Part shown: piece after piece, positions 32,604-44,363 of the stretch
Layout: each line of letters starts with the position of its first letter
Numbering within the stretch: the stretch's first letter is position 1
Assembly: GCA_000697475.1 (NCBI GenBank)
Contig: JNEU01000950.1
Coordinates: forward strand, 1 to 45,838
DNA: 45,838 nucleotides
Reading direction: 5' to 3'
Source: Lichtheimia corymbifera B2541
Lineage: Eukaryota; Mucoromycota; Mucoromycetes; Mucorales; Lichtheimiaceae
Made by a program: the position numbers and the translations under genes
The notes under the pieces: generated by a model
Told to the model about the DNA's origin: nothing
What the model saw: only the letters and a program-made list of their open reading frames with translations
Database searches by the model: none

Positions 32604-33709
32604 TTAAAGTTTCTCTTGAGCTACAGGCATAGCAACGAATCCAATGGTGGGGAAATGGATAATGGATTGGATGTCTGCTTCGGTATTTGTGTGTTCAATG
32701 ACGATCTCTTGTGTATTAAGAGTAAGCAACTTGCCAATGGAAGGTACCTTGCCATTATCGGTGGGGATGATTGACACCAGTTGGCCCACAGCCACTTTGG
32801 GGGACTCGGACACTGGATTCTCAATAACAGCATTAGCACCACGATGTTTCTTTGCGACTGCAAGAGCTTCATCAGCTGTCAATGCCGGCATTTCTTCGGT
32901 CCGAGAAAATTGCACAGCGGCCACCACTTGATCCATGTGCTCAGAGAGACGAGGGAAACGTTCAACAAAGTCACCACCCAATACATTGGTAGCGAAAAAG
33001 CTATCCATGGCTAAATGCAAATCAGCCATGGACAAGGTAGGCGTATCGAGGATCCATAAGGTCTCGCTGTTGGTGGGAACAAGCTGCTGTGCAAGTTCCA
33101 GCTGACCATACAATTCAGAATGCAAATAGGGATCATTCGAAAAGACAGGTTGGCCAGCAAAGCTTGCACGGTCTTTGATGAATTTTTCAGGTAAAAGAGA
33201 AGTATCAAATTGCGAGGCAATAGTCATAAACAAGGTTGAATCCAACCAACGAGCAAGACCTTTACCAAGGGCTTCAGTTGGCTGACCCCCTCTTGTCTTG
33301 GGATATAATGAAGGCTCAGGATATCTGTTCGCGCGCGCGCGTGTACCACGTGAGTCCACCTGAGGAGTGGAAGGAGGCTGTGTGTGAAATTTCAACGTTA
33401 CCTTTTCTCGATCTCGTCCAGAATACGCTTGCTGTCACAATAAACATGGTTGCCAATCTGAAGAATAGGCGTCTTACGATAGCCACCATCCAAAGGACGT
33501 CTTTTGGGTCTTGGTTCAATCACTGGAATGGTCACAGTCTTGTAATCCACATTCTTGTAGTTGAGTGCCCAGGCCACTTTTTGGCTAAATGGAGAAGCAG
33601 GATACCAATGCTAATATTTCGCGCGAATACAACATCCCCATGCATTAGTTTTTAAGCATTCCACGGGGGGAGAGGAGAAATGACATACCAAGATAACTTC
33701 GTCAGTCAT
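32604..33709 (-). CDS. Glutathione S-transferase-like protein with extra C-terminal domain
   Basis: Predicted 316 aa in three exons (33709-33689, 33610-33402, 33324-32604). The first exon codes only seven residues. The thioredoxin-like N-terminal domain starts HWYPASPFSQKVAWALNY, with the SPFSQK active-site motif typical of fungal GSTs, and continues through TPILQIGNHVYCDSKRILDEIE, which contains the glutathione-binding region. An all-helical C-terminal domain follows (LWILDTPTLSMADLHLAMD). Residues about 235-316 add a small beta-rich extension (GQLVSIIPTDNGKVPSIGKL, then EADIQSIIHFPTIGFVAMPV) found in a fungal GST subgroup, perhaps the one called DUF7962. The role in detoxification is inferred. 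Its second intron carries a CG dinucleotide tract. Confidence 0.88.
33330..33341. repeat. CG dinucleotide tract in GST intron
   Basis: Six CG units in a row just inside the acceptor end of the second GST intron. Long CG runs are rare in this AT-leaning sequence and can adopt Z-DNA form. Confidence 0.8.
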
Positions 33710-34751
33710 GGTCGTGATGTTGTTGTATGTGATGGTTAGATGAAAGAAAAGCGAAAGAAAGGTTGATCGAGTGAATAACCAGATAAGCAATAAAGATATG
33801 ACTAAGGTGCATTGTTGATTCATTAACAGCTCGACGTTACACTGCTGCTTGCGAATTATCAGATTTTAGAAAAGCACTACGCACCTGTCATTATGCTGTG
33901 ATACCCGCGGATGGGCATTTGCGGCCAGCCAATGATGCCGATGTCGGGGGAATCAAGCTCCCGTTGCCGGTGTGAAAGGGTCTGTATCTATTTGGATCCT
34001 TTATGTACTCGTCTTTTTATTCTAGCTCAATATGCTGCGATTTACTAAATCAGTACGTCTATTGCCTATAATCCTCAAAGTACATGCCACAACTTTGGGA
34101 ATCATAGCAACCTCTACTACTAACTTTAGTATTCTTGATTTCAAAGTTGATTCACATATAAAAAATCCCATTTTATTCACAGATAGATTCATTGTTACAG
34201 TCACACATTTTTCTTTAATAATACAAAGCAGACAATGGAAGCTATCAAGTTGGGGGAGGGGGAGGGGTGCATGAATTGATGGGTAGCGGTGATTTATGCA
34301 TTTGTCGGGAGCAGAGCTGTCAAAGCTAAAAATGATGGAACGCTTGTTTTCTGTATCCATGGCAATTCACCTCTTGATTTGAGCACTTGACGCAGCAGCA
34401 ATGCACTACTACGAGTCGTTGTGTGGGGTTCCGGTCTTCACCATCGCTTGTCAAAAAGCGCATTTTAGGGTGTGACAATGTCGCTGGTACGAGAAATGGC
34501 AACGTTGAATGGAGTTGCAAGTTGACAATGTGTTGCGATTCGTTTGTAGGAAAGAACGCATCAAGATGAGGAGGCTGTTTCTTGCAGGAGAAGAAGGGGG
34601 AGGAGGATCATGAGACATCAATCAACGCGCGCGTGCACACGCCACCTGGTCGGGAATTTACAATGTGCTTAAACTCTGTTTACACACTTCTTTTTCCTCT
34701 TTTCCTTCTTTTTTTATCCCACACACACACACACAAGAACACGTCAATATT
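33710..34751. promoter_or_regulatory. Divergent promoter region of the GST and GUT2 genes
   Basis: No supported gene. The GST gene leaves to the left and the dehydrogenase to the right. A G-rich tract (5+5+4 G separated by single A) lies at 34252-34267. A CT-rich and CA-repeat stretch immediately precedes the dehydrogenase start codon, as expected for its 5' UTR. Confidence 0.4.
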
Positions 34752-37062
34752 ATGTGGAGGTCATATACACGCACACAAAAGTTATGGACATATGCAGCAG
34801 CTACAGCGGTTACTACAGGAACAGCAGTCTATATCTATCATGACAAACGTCATCATCGTCCTCCTCTCTTATTGCCGCCACGGGATAAGATCGTTTATGC
34901 CGAAGCAGCAACTCAACCCAGTCCAACAGCTACCACGTTATTGCCCACCGACAAACCACTTTGGAAAGCACCATCTCGTGAACAATTAATACAACAATCC
35001 AAGCAAAAAGAATTTGATCTGCTGGTGGTAGGCGGTGGTGCCACAGGTACTGGTACAGCTGTGGATGCTGCAACACGTGGCCTTAGTGTTGCTATGCTGG
35101 AACGAGATGACTTTGCATCAGGTATATATCTATATCTCTCTATACTTCAATATAATAACTTTTATACTTCACATAGGCACTTCCTCCCGATCCACAAAAT
35201 TGGTCCATGGTGGTGTACGTTACTTGCAAAAGGCGATTACAGAATTAGACTATGAGCAATACAAGCTGGTGGTTGAAGCACTTCATGAACGAAAGATCTT
35301 TTTGGATATTGCCCCACATCTCGCAGGCCAGTTGCCTATCATGTTACCCGTGTACAAGTAAGTTTTCGCTCCCTCCTTTGTGTCGTCAGAGTGAAGATGA
35401 TGCTGTGCTACTACTACTAGTGCATGCATCATTTTATCGATATCCCCGATCTGGAAATGATGACCATATTGACGTTTTCCTTACTTTTTTTCTCGTGTCC
35501 TACTAGGTGGTGGCAGATCCCCTATTACTGGGTTGGATGCAAGATGTATGACTTGTTTGCAGGTCGGGAAGCTCTCGAGAGCAGCTACTTTTTAACACGA
35601 TCCAAGGCTCTGGAGGCATTTCCTATGCTTAGAAAGGATGAGCTCGTTGGTGCACTTGTTTATTACGATGGTAAAAGGGGTCGGGTGGAAGGATATAATC
35701 AAAGGATGATTTTATTAACATGTGGTCGCTAGGTCATCACAATGATGCAAGGATGAATGTGGCATTGGCATTGACAGCTGTATATCATGGTGCGACGGTG
35801 CTCAATCACTGTGAGGTGATAAGCTTGATAAAGGATGAGAACGGTGTGAATTGCGGTGCCAAGGTACGAGACACCTTTACAGGAGAAGAATGGCAAGTCA
35901 AGGCAAAGGTATTATATTGTGAAACGTGATCCTTCTGTGACACTAAGATGGGTCATGCAGGGAGTGATCAATGCAACGGGTCCATTCACAGATGGGGTAC
36001 GCAAGATGGATGATGAAAAGACCCCTGATATCGTTGCTCCATCAGCAGGTGTGCATGTCATTCTCCCAAATTACTACAGCCCACGCAACATGGGTCTACT
36101 GGATCCTGCTACTAGTGATGGCCGAGTCATTTTTTTCCTGCCATGGGAAGGAAGTACCATTGCAGGTACAACAGGTCTGTTTATTCTATCGTCATCTTTC
36201 AACAAGGGGTGATACTAAATTTGTGCTGGTAGACTCGCCTACGGAAGTAACGCCTAATCCAATGCCCAAGGAAGATGAGATCAAATGGATTTTGGATGAA
36301 GTATCACGGTACTTGAGCGAAGGTAAGTCCACTAAAGAGTGAGTCTATATGTATATCAACTCGATTACGGTAGATGTCAAAGTACGTCGTGGTGATGTAT
36401 TGGCTGCTTGGTCTGGTATTCGTCCATTGGTGCGTGATCCCCATGCCAAAAACACTGAGTCACTTGTGCGTAACCATGTGATTCATGTCAGTGACGACAA
36501 ACTCCTTACCATTGCTGGTGGCAAATGGACAACGTATCGAGCCATGGCAAAAGAGACAGTGGATAAGGCCATTGAAGTATTCGATCTCAAGCCTACGGCA
36601 CCCAAATGTCAAACGGAGCAAGTGATGTTGTTGGGAAGCGAAGGATACAACACGACTATGTTTATTCGATTGATTCAGGAATTTGGAATGGATACCGAGG
36701 TGGCAGTACATCTGGCCAACAGCTATGGTGATCGTGCATGGGTTATTGGCTTGATCAGTGATCCTACAGGAATGACATGGCCAACATATGGAAAGCGCAT
36801 CACACCGAATTATCCTTACATTGAAGCTGAAGTGCGGTACGCTTGTCGGGAAGAGTATGCATGCACTGCAGTGGATGTATTAGCACGTCGCACCCGTTTG
36901 GCGTTTTTGAATGCTGAAGCTGCTTATCAAGCATTACCGCGCGTGGTTGAGATCATGGCTGAGGAACTCAAGTGGGACAAGGCACGCCAAAAGAAGGAAT
37001 TGGATAATGCAGCCAGGTTCCTTGTCACTATGGGATTGCATGAATCACATGCATCTTATTAG
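34752..37062 (+). CDS. GUT2: Mitochondrial FAD-dependent glycerol-3-phosphate dehydrogenase
   Basis: Predicted 627 aa in seven exons (34752-35121, 35177-35357, 35507-35670, 35733-35908, 35961-36174, 36233-36322, 36374-37062). It oxidises sn-glycerol-3-phosphate to dihydroxyacetone phosphate on the outer face of the inner mitochondrial membrane and passes electrons to ubiquinone. The N-terminus is basic with a hydrophobic segment (about 11-30), serving as targeting sequence and anchor. The FAD-binding GGGATGTGTAVDAATRG starts at about 94, followed by TSSRSTKLVHGGVRYLQ, a family signature. Later landmarks are HNDARMNVAL, INATGPFTDGVR, FFLPWEGSTIAGTT, WSGIRPLVRDP and AGGKWTTYRAMA. The C-terminal helical domain is complete, with no calcium-binding EF hands, as in yeast Gut2. 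It acts in glycerol use and the G3P shuttle. Confidence 0.96.
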
Positions 37063-37188
37063 AAAGAGAGAGTATAAAAAAAAGCAACAATGATAAAGTT
37101 ATCTCCTTGTACAAAATATATTTGGATGTTGATTGTATTCTATTTTGAAGGGGGAAACGGAGAGCATTCTTTAATTTCTACTCTAAAC

Positions 37189-38788
37189 ATGGGCGTTCAT
37201 GGTTTGACAGGACTCCTACGACGTTACGCGCCTTCCTCTTTACGAACAATCTCTGCTTCATCACTTGCACACCAATCCATTGCTTTCGATGCCAGTTGTC
37301 ACTTGAACAAGTTTGTTTATGGAGACGAGCCTCATCCATGTCGCCACATTTATGGGTTCTACAGCATGGCCCGATTCTGCCAGTTGGTCGGCATCAAGCC
37401 CATCTTTGTATTTGACGGATCAGTGCGTATCAAGGCCAAGGAATATGAGCATAAGCGACGTGAACGGCAACGCAAGAAGGTTCTGCATTCACTTTCATAC
37501 GAACAAGAGCGATCGCAACGACTTGCACTATGGGCGGACGTGGCTGATAGCTACAGGGACATATCAGATGCTGCTGCAGCACGTATACTGGATGAATTGG
37601 GCGATACGCTGGATGAGCTTGAAGAAACAACCAGCAACATCTTTGAGAAACGACAGCAAGAGCAACTGCAGCATTCTTCAGATCAGGTTATTGAACAACA
37701 TGTCAAAGAGGACGTCGCTGCTGAGGAACGGATCGAACGTAAACTCGCATTGATTGCACGAGACTTGAGAACAGCCATGATGACAGCTGATGATAAAGAA
37801 AGATATACATCCACAGTCCGCAACCTGTCAAAACAAGAACATCAGCTCATGTCCTCCCTCATTCGCGAACGTATTCACAGCGCTGCCACTGTCTTACGCC
37901 ATGTAAAAGATGCGAATATACATATGGTGGGATCATTAGGTACGACATGCGTTGTTTTCAATTAGGGAAGAATACTAATGCATGTTCATATGAAAGAAAA
38001 GCGGTCGATTCGGATTACTCAAGATATGCGAGATGAATGTATCGAGTTCCTCCGAGGGATTGGATTTGCATGTTTGACGATCGAGAATCATGAAGCAGAA
38101 GCCATGTGTGCAAGATTGGCCAAAGAAGGCAGAAGCAATGCTACCGTAACAGAAGGTAATCCATTTTCTACATGATTAAACTGCGTCGCTCATTCATTAA
38201 TATATAGATATGGATACTGCTGTATTTGGTGATGCTCCCATTCTACGCTATTTTTTCGCACGAACACGGCCCATACTACAAGTGGATCCTCTTGTTGCCA
38301 GGCATGAGATGGGGTTGACACGCGACCAATTCATCGACTTATGTATCTTGTGTGGTACCGACTTTTCAGCTACAATCCATGGTATTGGCCCCATTCGCGC
38401 ATATGACATGATTCGCCGATATGAATCGATTGAAAAGGTTCTGGAGAATCTTAGCAGCAAATATGTTCCTGACGTCAACTTTGATTATATGCTGGCACGA
38501 GAGGTATGACTATGAACTCAATCACACACAAGTACCCTGCATGCTAAAAACCCGTGGTATTAGGTATTTACCAGCTTACCACCTATACCCACCGATGATG
38601 CATCTTACAACCCAGCACCTGTGGATGACAACACCATCACTAAATATACCAATCACTATGACATTGATCGCCAAGAAGTGGAAAGCAGGCTTGAAACTAT
38701 CCTTTTTCAACAACAACAGCATCACTCGATCATTCCTGAAGAATCCAATGTGTTTGGACCAGATCCCTTCGGCACAGCCAAAGACTAG
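37189..38788 (+). CDS. Rad2/XPG-family (FEN1-like) nuclease
   Basis: Predicted 476 aa in four exons (37189-37939, 37997-38155, 38208-38503, 38564-38788). It begins MGVHGLTGLL, the form typical of this family, in which the free N-terminus matters for activity. Catalytic acidic residues are visible: Asp34 in IAFDASCHLN, Asp76 in IFVFDGSVRIKA, the ENHEAEAMCA Glu pair and TEDMDTAVFGD in the I region. A helix-hairpin-helix of H3TH type (GTDFSATIHGIGPIRAYDMI) follows. Between the N and I regions lies a Glu/Arg/Gln-rich helical insert of about 150 residues, much longer than in FEN1 and shorter than in XPG. The C-terminus is short and without an obvious PCNA box. Its substrate class (flap, gap, junction or mRNA) cannot be fixed. 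Its stop lies only 72 bases from the convergent deacetylase stop. Confidence 0.88.
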
Positions 38789-38860
38789 TTTTATATCATT
38801 ATAATGAATGTACATAAACGACTATTATAAAAGTGTATAGAAATCCTTCATTTGCTCCAA

Positions 38861-40575
38861 TCAATCGAGATCGTCTTCATCCTCTTCTTCTTCCTCCTCT
38901 TCTTCTTCTTCTTCTTGACCTTCGCCTTGTTGTTCATTATCCTTTTCATCGAGTTCCCAGTATGGGTTCTCCATAGCTGTGCATTCATGGATGGGCTTCA
39001 CCTTGAAAGTTTCTTGCATCTTGGGCAACCATTTCTCAGCCATGCCAATAGTCATCTCGTTGAGTTCATGTTGTAAACTGATGTGGCCATGTTCTTCATT
39101 GCCGCTTGCATCATTGATCCACTTGGTAAAGTAGTTATCCACCTCTTCTGGTTGAATGGAGCCCTTGTTGCTCATGGATTCCAGTTTCCAGTCTTGAGAA
39201 TCGCGATCCCATAATACAGTACGCAAACCCATTTGATGAGCAATGCTACGGACACGATCATCGACATCACCATAAGGAGCTATATACATACATGCATTGA
39301 TGAATAAAACTTCCCCTTTTAAAATATCAATCAACTACTTACGTCGCCAGCATCTCGATGTGGCACCTGTGGCTTCCTTGACAGCACGCAATGACCAGTA
39401 GAGTTCAGCAACCACTTGTTCGTCGCTTAAGGTTGTCATGGCATTATGAGACCATGTGTGCAAGCAAAGAGTGTGTCCAGCATCAAAAGCACGCTTGGCA
39501 GCTTCGGGATATTGAATGACATTGGAACCGACATCTGAAAATCCAATGTTGTCAGTTACACAATCGTCATGCACAACCAAAAGTACTTACAAAACAAGGT
39601 TGCCGTTTGGTTGGTGTTGGCCAAGAGATCATAGAGATAAGGCTCTGCATAAGGATCTTCACCATCATTCTTGTCCATCACTTCAGGTCGAGGGTTGAGT
39701 GGGCCATCATCGAATGTCTAAAAAAATCAAAATAATAATCAATACATGCATCATCATCTCAACCTTATAAAAAAACTTACCAATCCCCAATCCCCAGCAT
39801 CGGAGCACATGTACACATCCTCTGGTAGATAATTCACTTTGGGCTTGACACAACCGGTAGCACTCCACCAACATGCTGTATCGTCGCCCACATCATAATC
39901 ATCCATATTGAGATCACCTGTACCCTTGTCAGCTGAGCGGCGCTTAATCTTTGGCACATGGTCCCAATCAATGGCATTCATAGCAGCTTCAATCTCTGGA
40001 TGGCCTTCTTCAGGGATCTTCCATGGTTCTGGATATTCATCGATACCATATTCGATTTCACCACGTGTGAGAGGGCCAGTAGGAATGTCTTCACGAGACC
40101 TGAATTCGGGAGCCTCAAAATCAGGGAGATAATCAGGCGAGCTCACTGGAAGAATGTCACGCGTGGAAGTGGGTTCATCGGTTGGTGTTGGCTCAGCCGT
40201 TGTTGAAGAAGAATAAGAAGAATAATGGGATGATTCGCTTGGTGGAGGATCAGTAGGTTGAGGATCTTCTGTGGGTGTGGATGATGGTGACCAAGTAGCC
40301 TTGGGAGTCATGGTACTAGTAGAACTTGTGGGTTCGGCTTCGTTTTCGTTTTCTTCATCTTGTTCATCTTCCTCTTCACCAGCCTCCTTTCCAACATTGG
40401 GTGTGGCAGTATCAGGAAAAGGAGGCGCAGCACTACCAACAACTTCTTGAGGGGACATGAGATCGACAGCAGTAAGAGGATTGTTCCCAGCGGGTGTATG
40501 GAGTGGCGATGCAGTGACGGCCAGCGCCATGGAGATCGCAACAATGGTAGTGCTGTGAAGAAGGCTGTGCTTCAT
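38861..40575 (-). CDS. Chitin deacetylase-like polysaccharide deacetylase (CE4)
   Basis: Predicted 510 aa in four exons (40575-39781, 39717-39591, 39534-39343, 39279-38861). Residues 1-22 are a signal peptide (LLHSTTIVAISMALAVTA). Residues about 60-150 are acidic and Ser/Thr/Pro-rich and are probably O-glycosylated. The NodB-type catalytic domain carries all five motifs: TFDDGP (about 266-271), HTWSHN with His333/His337 for metal binding, RPPYGD (about 371-376), LWDRDSQDW and HISLQHE. It removes acetyl groups from chitin to make chitosan in the cell wall, abundant in Mucoromycota; substrate is inferred. The protein ends in a run of Glu then DEDDLD, instead of a GPI signal or chitin-binding domain. 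The acidic tail is coded by GAA/GAG repeats and may be variable. Confidence 0.94.
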
Positions 40576-40640
40576 CGTGTGTGTATATAAGATAAAGAGA
40601 AAGGAGTGATAAGTGGATTCAATAGTCAATGATAGCTATC

Positions 40641-40648
40641 CTTTTATA
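40641..40648 (-). promoter_or_regulatory. TATA box of the deacetylase gene
   Basis: TATAAAAG on the minus strand, 66 bases upstream of the deacetylase start codon, is a good match to the TATA consensus at a normal distance. It suggests a regulated gene. Confidence 0.55.
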
Positions 40649-40844
40649 ATATCCCTCATTATCCAACAACAAACAGGTAAAAAAAAGGCATTGTGCCTGA
40701 AACATATCCGTACACAAATAAAAGCTTGCTTTGTGGGGAGGTTATAATGACTTGTCTATTCTGGAGAATTTACATGACTGTACAAATGCAGAGGGAAGAA
40801 ATACGAAGGATAAAGGAGAGAGGTGGCGTGCGGGATATTTTCCG

Positions 40845-41521
40845 TTATGCGGAATCATCATCATTTTGCTTGTTGTTTGTTGTTTCCCGATGTTGATTAG
40901 AAAGAAGTACAGCCTCTCGCTCAATTTCCTTGTCATGTTCGGGTGTGCTGACAGGTCCTTTGTAGTTTGCTTTCTTCAAAAAGTCCTATTCAATGTATAT
41001 TATGTCAATATCCGATCGATCGCCCTAGGATGATTCAATCTCACCTTTTGACTCTGATAGCACTTCCAAAACTTTTGCTTTTGATGCTCACACATCTTGG
41101 CCTTGTCCCACCAGCTACCGTCCTTGAAGCATGTCAATAAATCCACATGTAAATCGGCACAGTTGTCGATAGCCTTTTCATGTATCTCTCGCTTTTGATC
41201 CATAAAGTCTCGCACAACCCACATAATCTTGGGCCTTTGGGGTATCTCTTCTTCCTTCTTCTCCTTCTTGTTTTCTTGTTGCTCTTCACCGGTTGCCATG
41301 GGATTCATAGTGGGTCGATGCCGATTGTATCCCAAAGGTAGCGATGTCTTGTTCTCGCTCTCTGTGGATTCTTCCGATCGTTGCTGTGGCGACGCATTGG
41401 CATGTGCCTTTTTGGTGGGATCGTATTGTGGTTGTGCCTCGGAAAGAAAACTGTCGAGATCTTGGTCTTTGACGTAGGATTCCACGTACTCGCGTGCAGT
41501 GCCTGGGTTGCGATCGGCCAT
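40845..41521 (-). CDS. Twin Cx9C (CHCH) mitochondrial protein, Cmc1-like
   Basis: Predicted 205 aa in two exons (41521-41045 and 40985-40845, phase 0). Residues 121-131 and 144-154 form two Cx9C motifs (CADLHVDLLTC and CEHQKQKFWKC). Such proteins are oxidised by Mia40 in the mitochondrial intermembrane space; the family includes Cmc1 and other cytochrome-c-oxidase assembly factors. The helical hairpin is preceded by about 100 charged, disordered residues and followed by a short tail (DFLKKANYKGP, then Asn/Asp-rich), so it is longer than classical Cmc1 (about 110 residues). The start is the first ATG that leaves a plausible N-terminus (MADRNPGTAREYVESYV); upstream in-frame codons look like 5' UTR. 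Assignment to a specific member is uncertain. Confidence 0.85.
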
Positions 41522-42605
41522 TGTGAAGGTCAATAAAGGGGAACAAAGAGACAAAGTTGTTGACACCCACTGCCCCTGTCCCCGATTAAAATTAGCTCTC
41601 TGTTCATACTTGATTGTCTTTTGCATAAACAATACACACCATAGACCTTCACTATCAATTTTTTTCATTATACATTTCATTGATTGTCTTCATCACAATG
41701 AGTTTATAAGGAGTACTGGCTGGCAGTGATATGTGTGAGCAATAATATTGATCCTTAGAAACGAAACTTTATACTAGAGAGTACATGCATGGATAATTAT
41801 TTGATATGCTGCCATAGATCCTCTATCCTTGGTCATGAATGTATGGAAATCTTGAACTCTTTTTTTTTTTTTCTCGACATTGCTACTGTCTTTATCATGC
41901 AGATGGTGCATACACGTTGATTGATATATCAAATATGAGCCATCGTATTATCATGATTGGAACGTCATGGTAGTTGTTGACTGAGGCACTGGTATCCGTG
42001 CATATTAAATGCATTGTCCCTTATCGATTATGGGATTGGTACTTAGATGCATCCACTTCCCTGATATTAAGAACGTACAACTTTATTTGATAGCTTCTTC
42101 GTGATGCTCGCTGTGATAGCGCACATAAATCCTGCATCTGTATAAGCAATTAATGTAGGGACATCACAAATCATGCTTCCTGTTACCTGACAACCATGTC
42201 GGATCATTATGCATTAATGGCCATTGATACATCAGGGCCTACATGTATCATATAAAGAACGATGCAACAATTATTATGGTTGCCTCTTTTTTCATCGCCT
42301 ATTTGTTTGGCTACATGTACTTACGGCATCCATGGACCCCCTGTATCCATGATACTGTTGCATCTATTGCTTTTCTTTGCAGATTTTGTCAAAGACAAGA
42401 GAACCTACTAAATCAACATATAAATGTGTCTTGATGCAACACACACACCCTGGATGTCAAACATGCATATGGCTAGTGTAAGACAATAACATCAATCGGT
42501 AGAATAGCTTCTTGTAATTTGAGATCCACTACATTCCCCACTTCCAAAATATGATGTATGCAAAGATGAAGACGGTTATGGATCACGTGACCACGAAAAA
42601 AGTCG
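41522..42605. other. Intergenic region without a supported gene
   Basis: AT-rich with a 13-base T run at 41860-41872. Open frames are short and without coding character. The left end is the promoter of the twin Cx9C gene. No RNA gene was seen before the tRNA. Confidence 0.5.
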
Positions 42606-42618
42606 AAAAAACAAAAAA
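42606..42618 (-). terminator. RNA polymerase III terminator of tRNA-Asp
   Basis: On the minus strand, two T6 runs separated by G are the first runs of this length after the tRNA 3' end, about 27 bases downstream. This matches the T-run signal of RNA polymerase III. Confidence 0.6.
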
Positions 42619-42644
42619 GAAATTCGAAGAATTGAAAGATGTTG

Positions 42645-42716
42645 CTCTCGGACCGGGAATTGAACCCGGGTCTCCCGCGTGACAGGCGGGGATACTGACC
42701 ACTATACTATCCGAGA
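42645..42716 (-). tRNA. tRNA-Asp (anticodon GUC)
   Basis: A 72-base cloverleaf on the minus strand. The acceptor arms TCTCGGA and TCCGAGA pair fully with G as discriminator. The D-arm region TAGTATAGTGGTC is the A box. The anticodon stem CCCGC/GCGGG encloses loop CTGTCAC with anticodon GTC. The T arm CCGGG/CCCGG encloses TTCAATT, and the GGTTCAATTCC stretch is the B box. No intron. The encoded CCA is absent, as expected in eukaryotes. It reads Asp codons GAC and GAU. Confidence 0.98.
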
Positions 42717-42988
42717 GAGACATCTGTCGAGCATCGCCCGCGGCGAATTTTCAGCCTTTATATACTTTTTTCGGAAAAACTTTTTTCACAATTAGTCACA
42801 ACATTCTCACGACAAAGAAGAATATTCCTTCCGAAATCACGCAACCGCCATCCGATTCGGGAAAGCACAGCCTCAAATCAGTCATCGTGGTACCTGAATC
42901 ACGCAAGTTACACAGCATTAGCACCAAGCGCCGAGCCTCATCTGTACTACGCGCAACAAAGGTTCCCTTGCACAAGAAGCTGAACATC

Positions 42989-44363
42989 ATGAGTCACCGT
43001 GTCAGCCATCAAAAACCAGCTCAACCACGTAGCAATCGCTCAGCATCACCACGTCGTCAAAGGGGTACTATCCCTGCTGTAGCAACAGCTAGTAATTGGT
43101 CTGATGAGGTTGAAGCAGAAGAGCGAAAGCAAAAGCAACAACAACAGCAGCAACTTTCACGTGGTGACACAAATGGGGATAGTAATGCAGCACCAGCGCC
43201 CCCCACAATTAGCCAACTCAGCACCAATTTTCTTGCCGAATTCCAGCACATGCGAGAAATGGTGGCACAACACGAGACACGTTGGTCTGAGATCGATGAT
43301 TTGCGTAAAGAGTTGTTGGCTTTGCGTAACGAACGTGATCAGTTGCAAGTTCAGCTCACAGATGCACAATCGACAATCAGCAATTTACAGCAGCAATTGG
43401 AAGCATTTCAGCAACAACAGCAACAGCAGCAATTACAACAACAGCAGCAATCACAGCAACAGCAGCAACAGCAGCAACAGCAGCAATCAGCAACACCTGA
43501 GGGTGTGGCAGCTGAGGATGCTATGAATGTGGATGGTTCCCTTTTGGGATCGGGTCCTGATGGTACAGCATCATCTAAATGGGCACATTTCGGCCCAACA
43601 CCATCCGAGGCACACAAAGCTACAGCTACACAAAAACCTTCTTTTGCCCGTGTTGCCCGCAAAAACCTCAAGCCATCCACTCGTCACACACGCACACGCC
43701 AACCCGTTGATCCGAAGGATTTGCCACCTCAAACCATTGCATGGATCAAACGTGGATTCACTCAGCCTGATGACACCAAAGGATATACTTTTGTATACCT
43801 TAACAGTGGTCGCAGATCGCAACCACAGTGAAGTCCGTCGTCGTCTTCGTCTTCTGGGCATACAACAAAGCCGTATTATTGACATTCAATTTCCCAGCAA
43901 AGGTGTCATGGGTTTATTGATACACGAATCATTCAAGGCTGAGTTGACAACCATTTTGGGTAAAGCAGACATTGTGCCCATTGAGAGCTACGACCCCACA
44001 GCCGCAAAAACCATCAACGACCCCACTTTGGCTAAACTTGACGAGGCACAGCGCCACACATTGGCCACGGAAGTTTACCAAAAGCGGATGCTACGTGTGT
44101 GCCTTCAATTAAAGCAACCCAATTTGGGCTCTGCTATCATGCGCCACTTTCACGATACACAAGGCTCTCATCATATCACCAAAGAGACCTTGGATGCTTT
44201 TACCAAACACCTGCCTGCACCACAACAACGTAAACAGCGCATTGAGGACGATGATCTTTTTGTTCGCAAGCCACGCACTACCACTGACGAAGCAGCAACC
44301 ACCAACACAGCAACAACTCATGAAGACAACACCGACGGCAGCGACTCTGCCATGAGGGAATAA
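42989..44363 (+). CDS. LINE ORF1 (gag-like), interrupted by a +1 frame change
   Basis: The first frame runs from ATG 42989 (MSHRVSHQKP) to TGA 43831. It contains a basic N-terminus, a helical heptad region with poly-Gln (about residues 100-190) and then TRQPVDPKDLPPQTIAW and GYTFVYLNSGRRS. The rest of the protein continues in the next frame up to TAA 44361-44363, with RNHSEVRRRLRLLGIQQSRI, then IDIQFPSKGVMGLLIH and LATEVYQKRMLRVCLQL. The two frames overlap at 43527-43831; the switch that keeps the sense is near 43815. This is either a one-base insertion (or two-base deletion) in this copy, or a programmed +1 shift. ORF1 proteins of LINEs bind their RNA as coiled-coil multimers. No zinc knuckle was seen. 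Recorded as one broken or frameshifted gene. Confidence 0.75.
43408..43491 (+). repeat. CAG/CAA poly-glutamine tract in ORF1
   Basis: CAG and CAA triplets code for about 28 residues, nearly all Gln, inside the ORF1 coiled-coil region. Such tracts are prone to length change. Confidence 0.85.

Noticed and set aside
34252..34267. Possible G-quadruplex in the GST/GUT2 promoter
   Set aside because: Only three G runs are present, so a normal four-tract quadruplex is not supported.
43408..43491. Antisense poly-Cys open frame
   Set aside because: A simple mirror of the CAG repeat on the coding strand.
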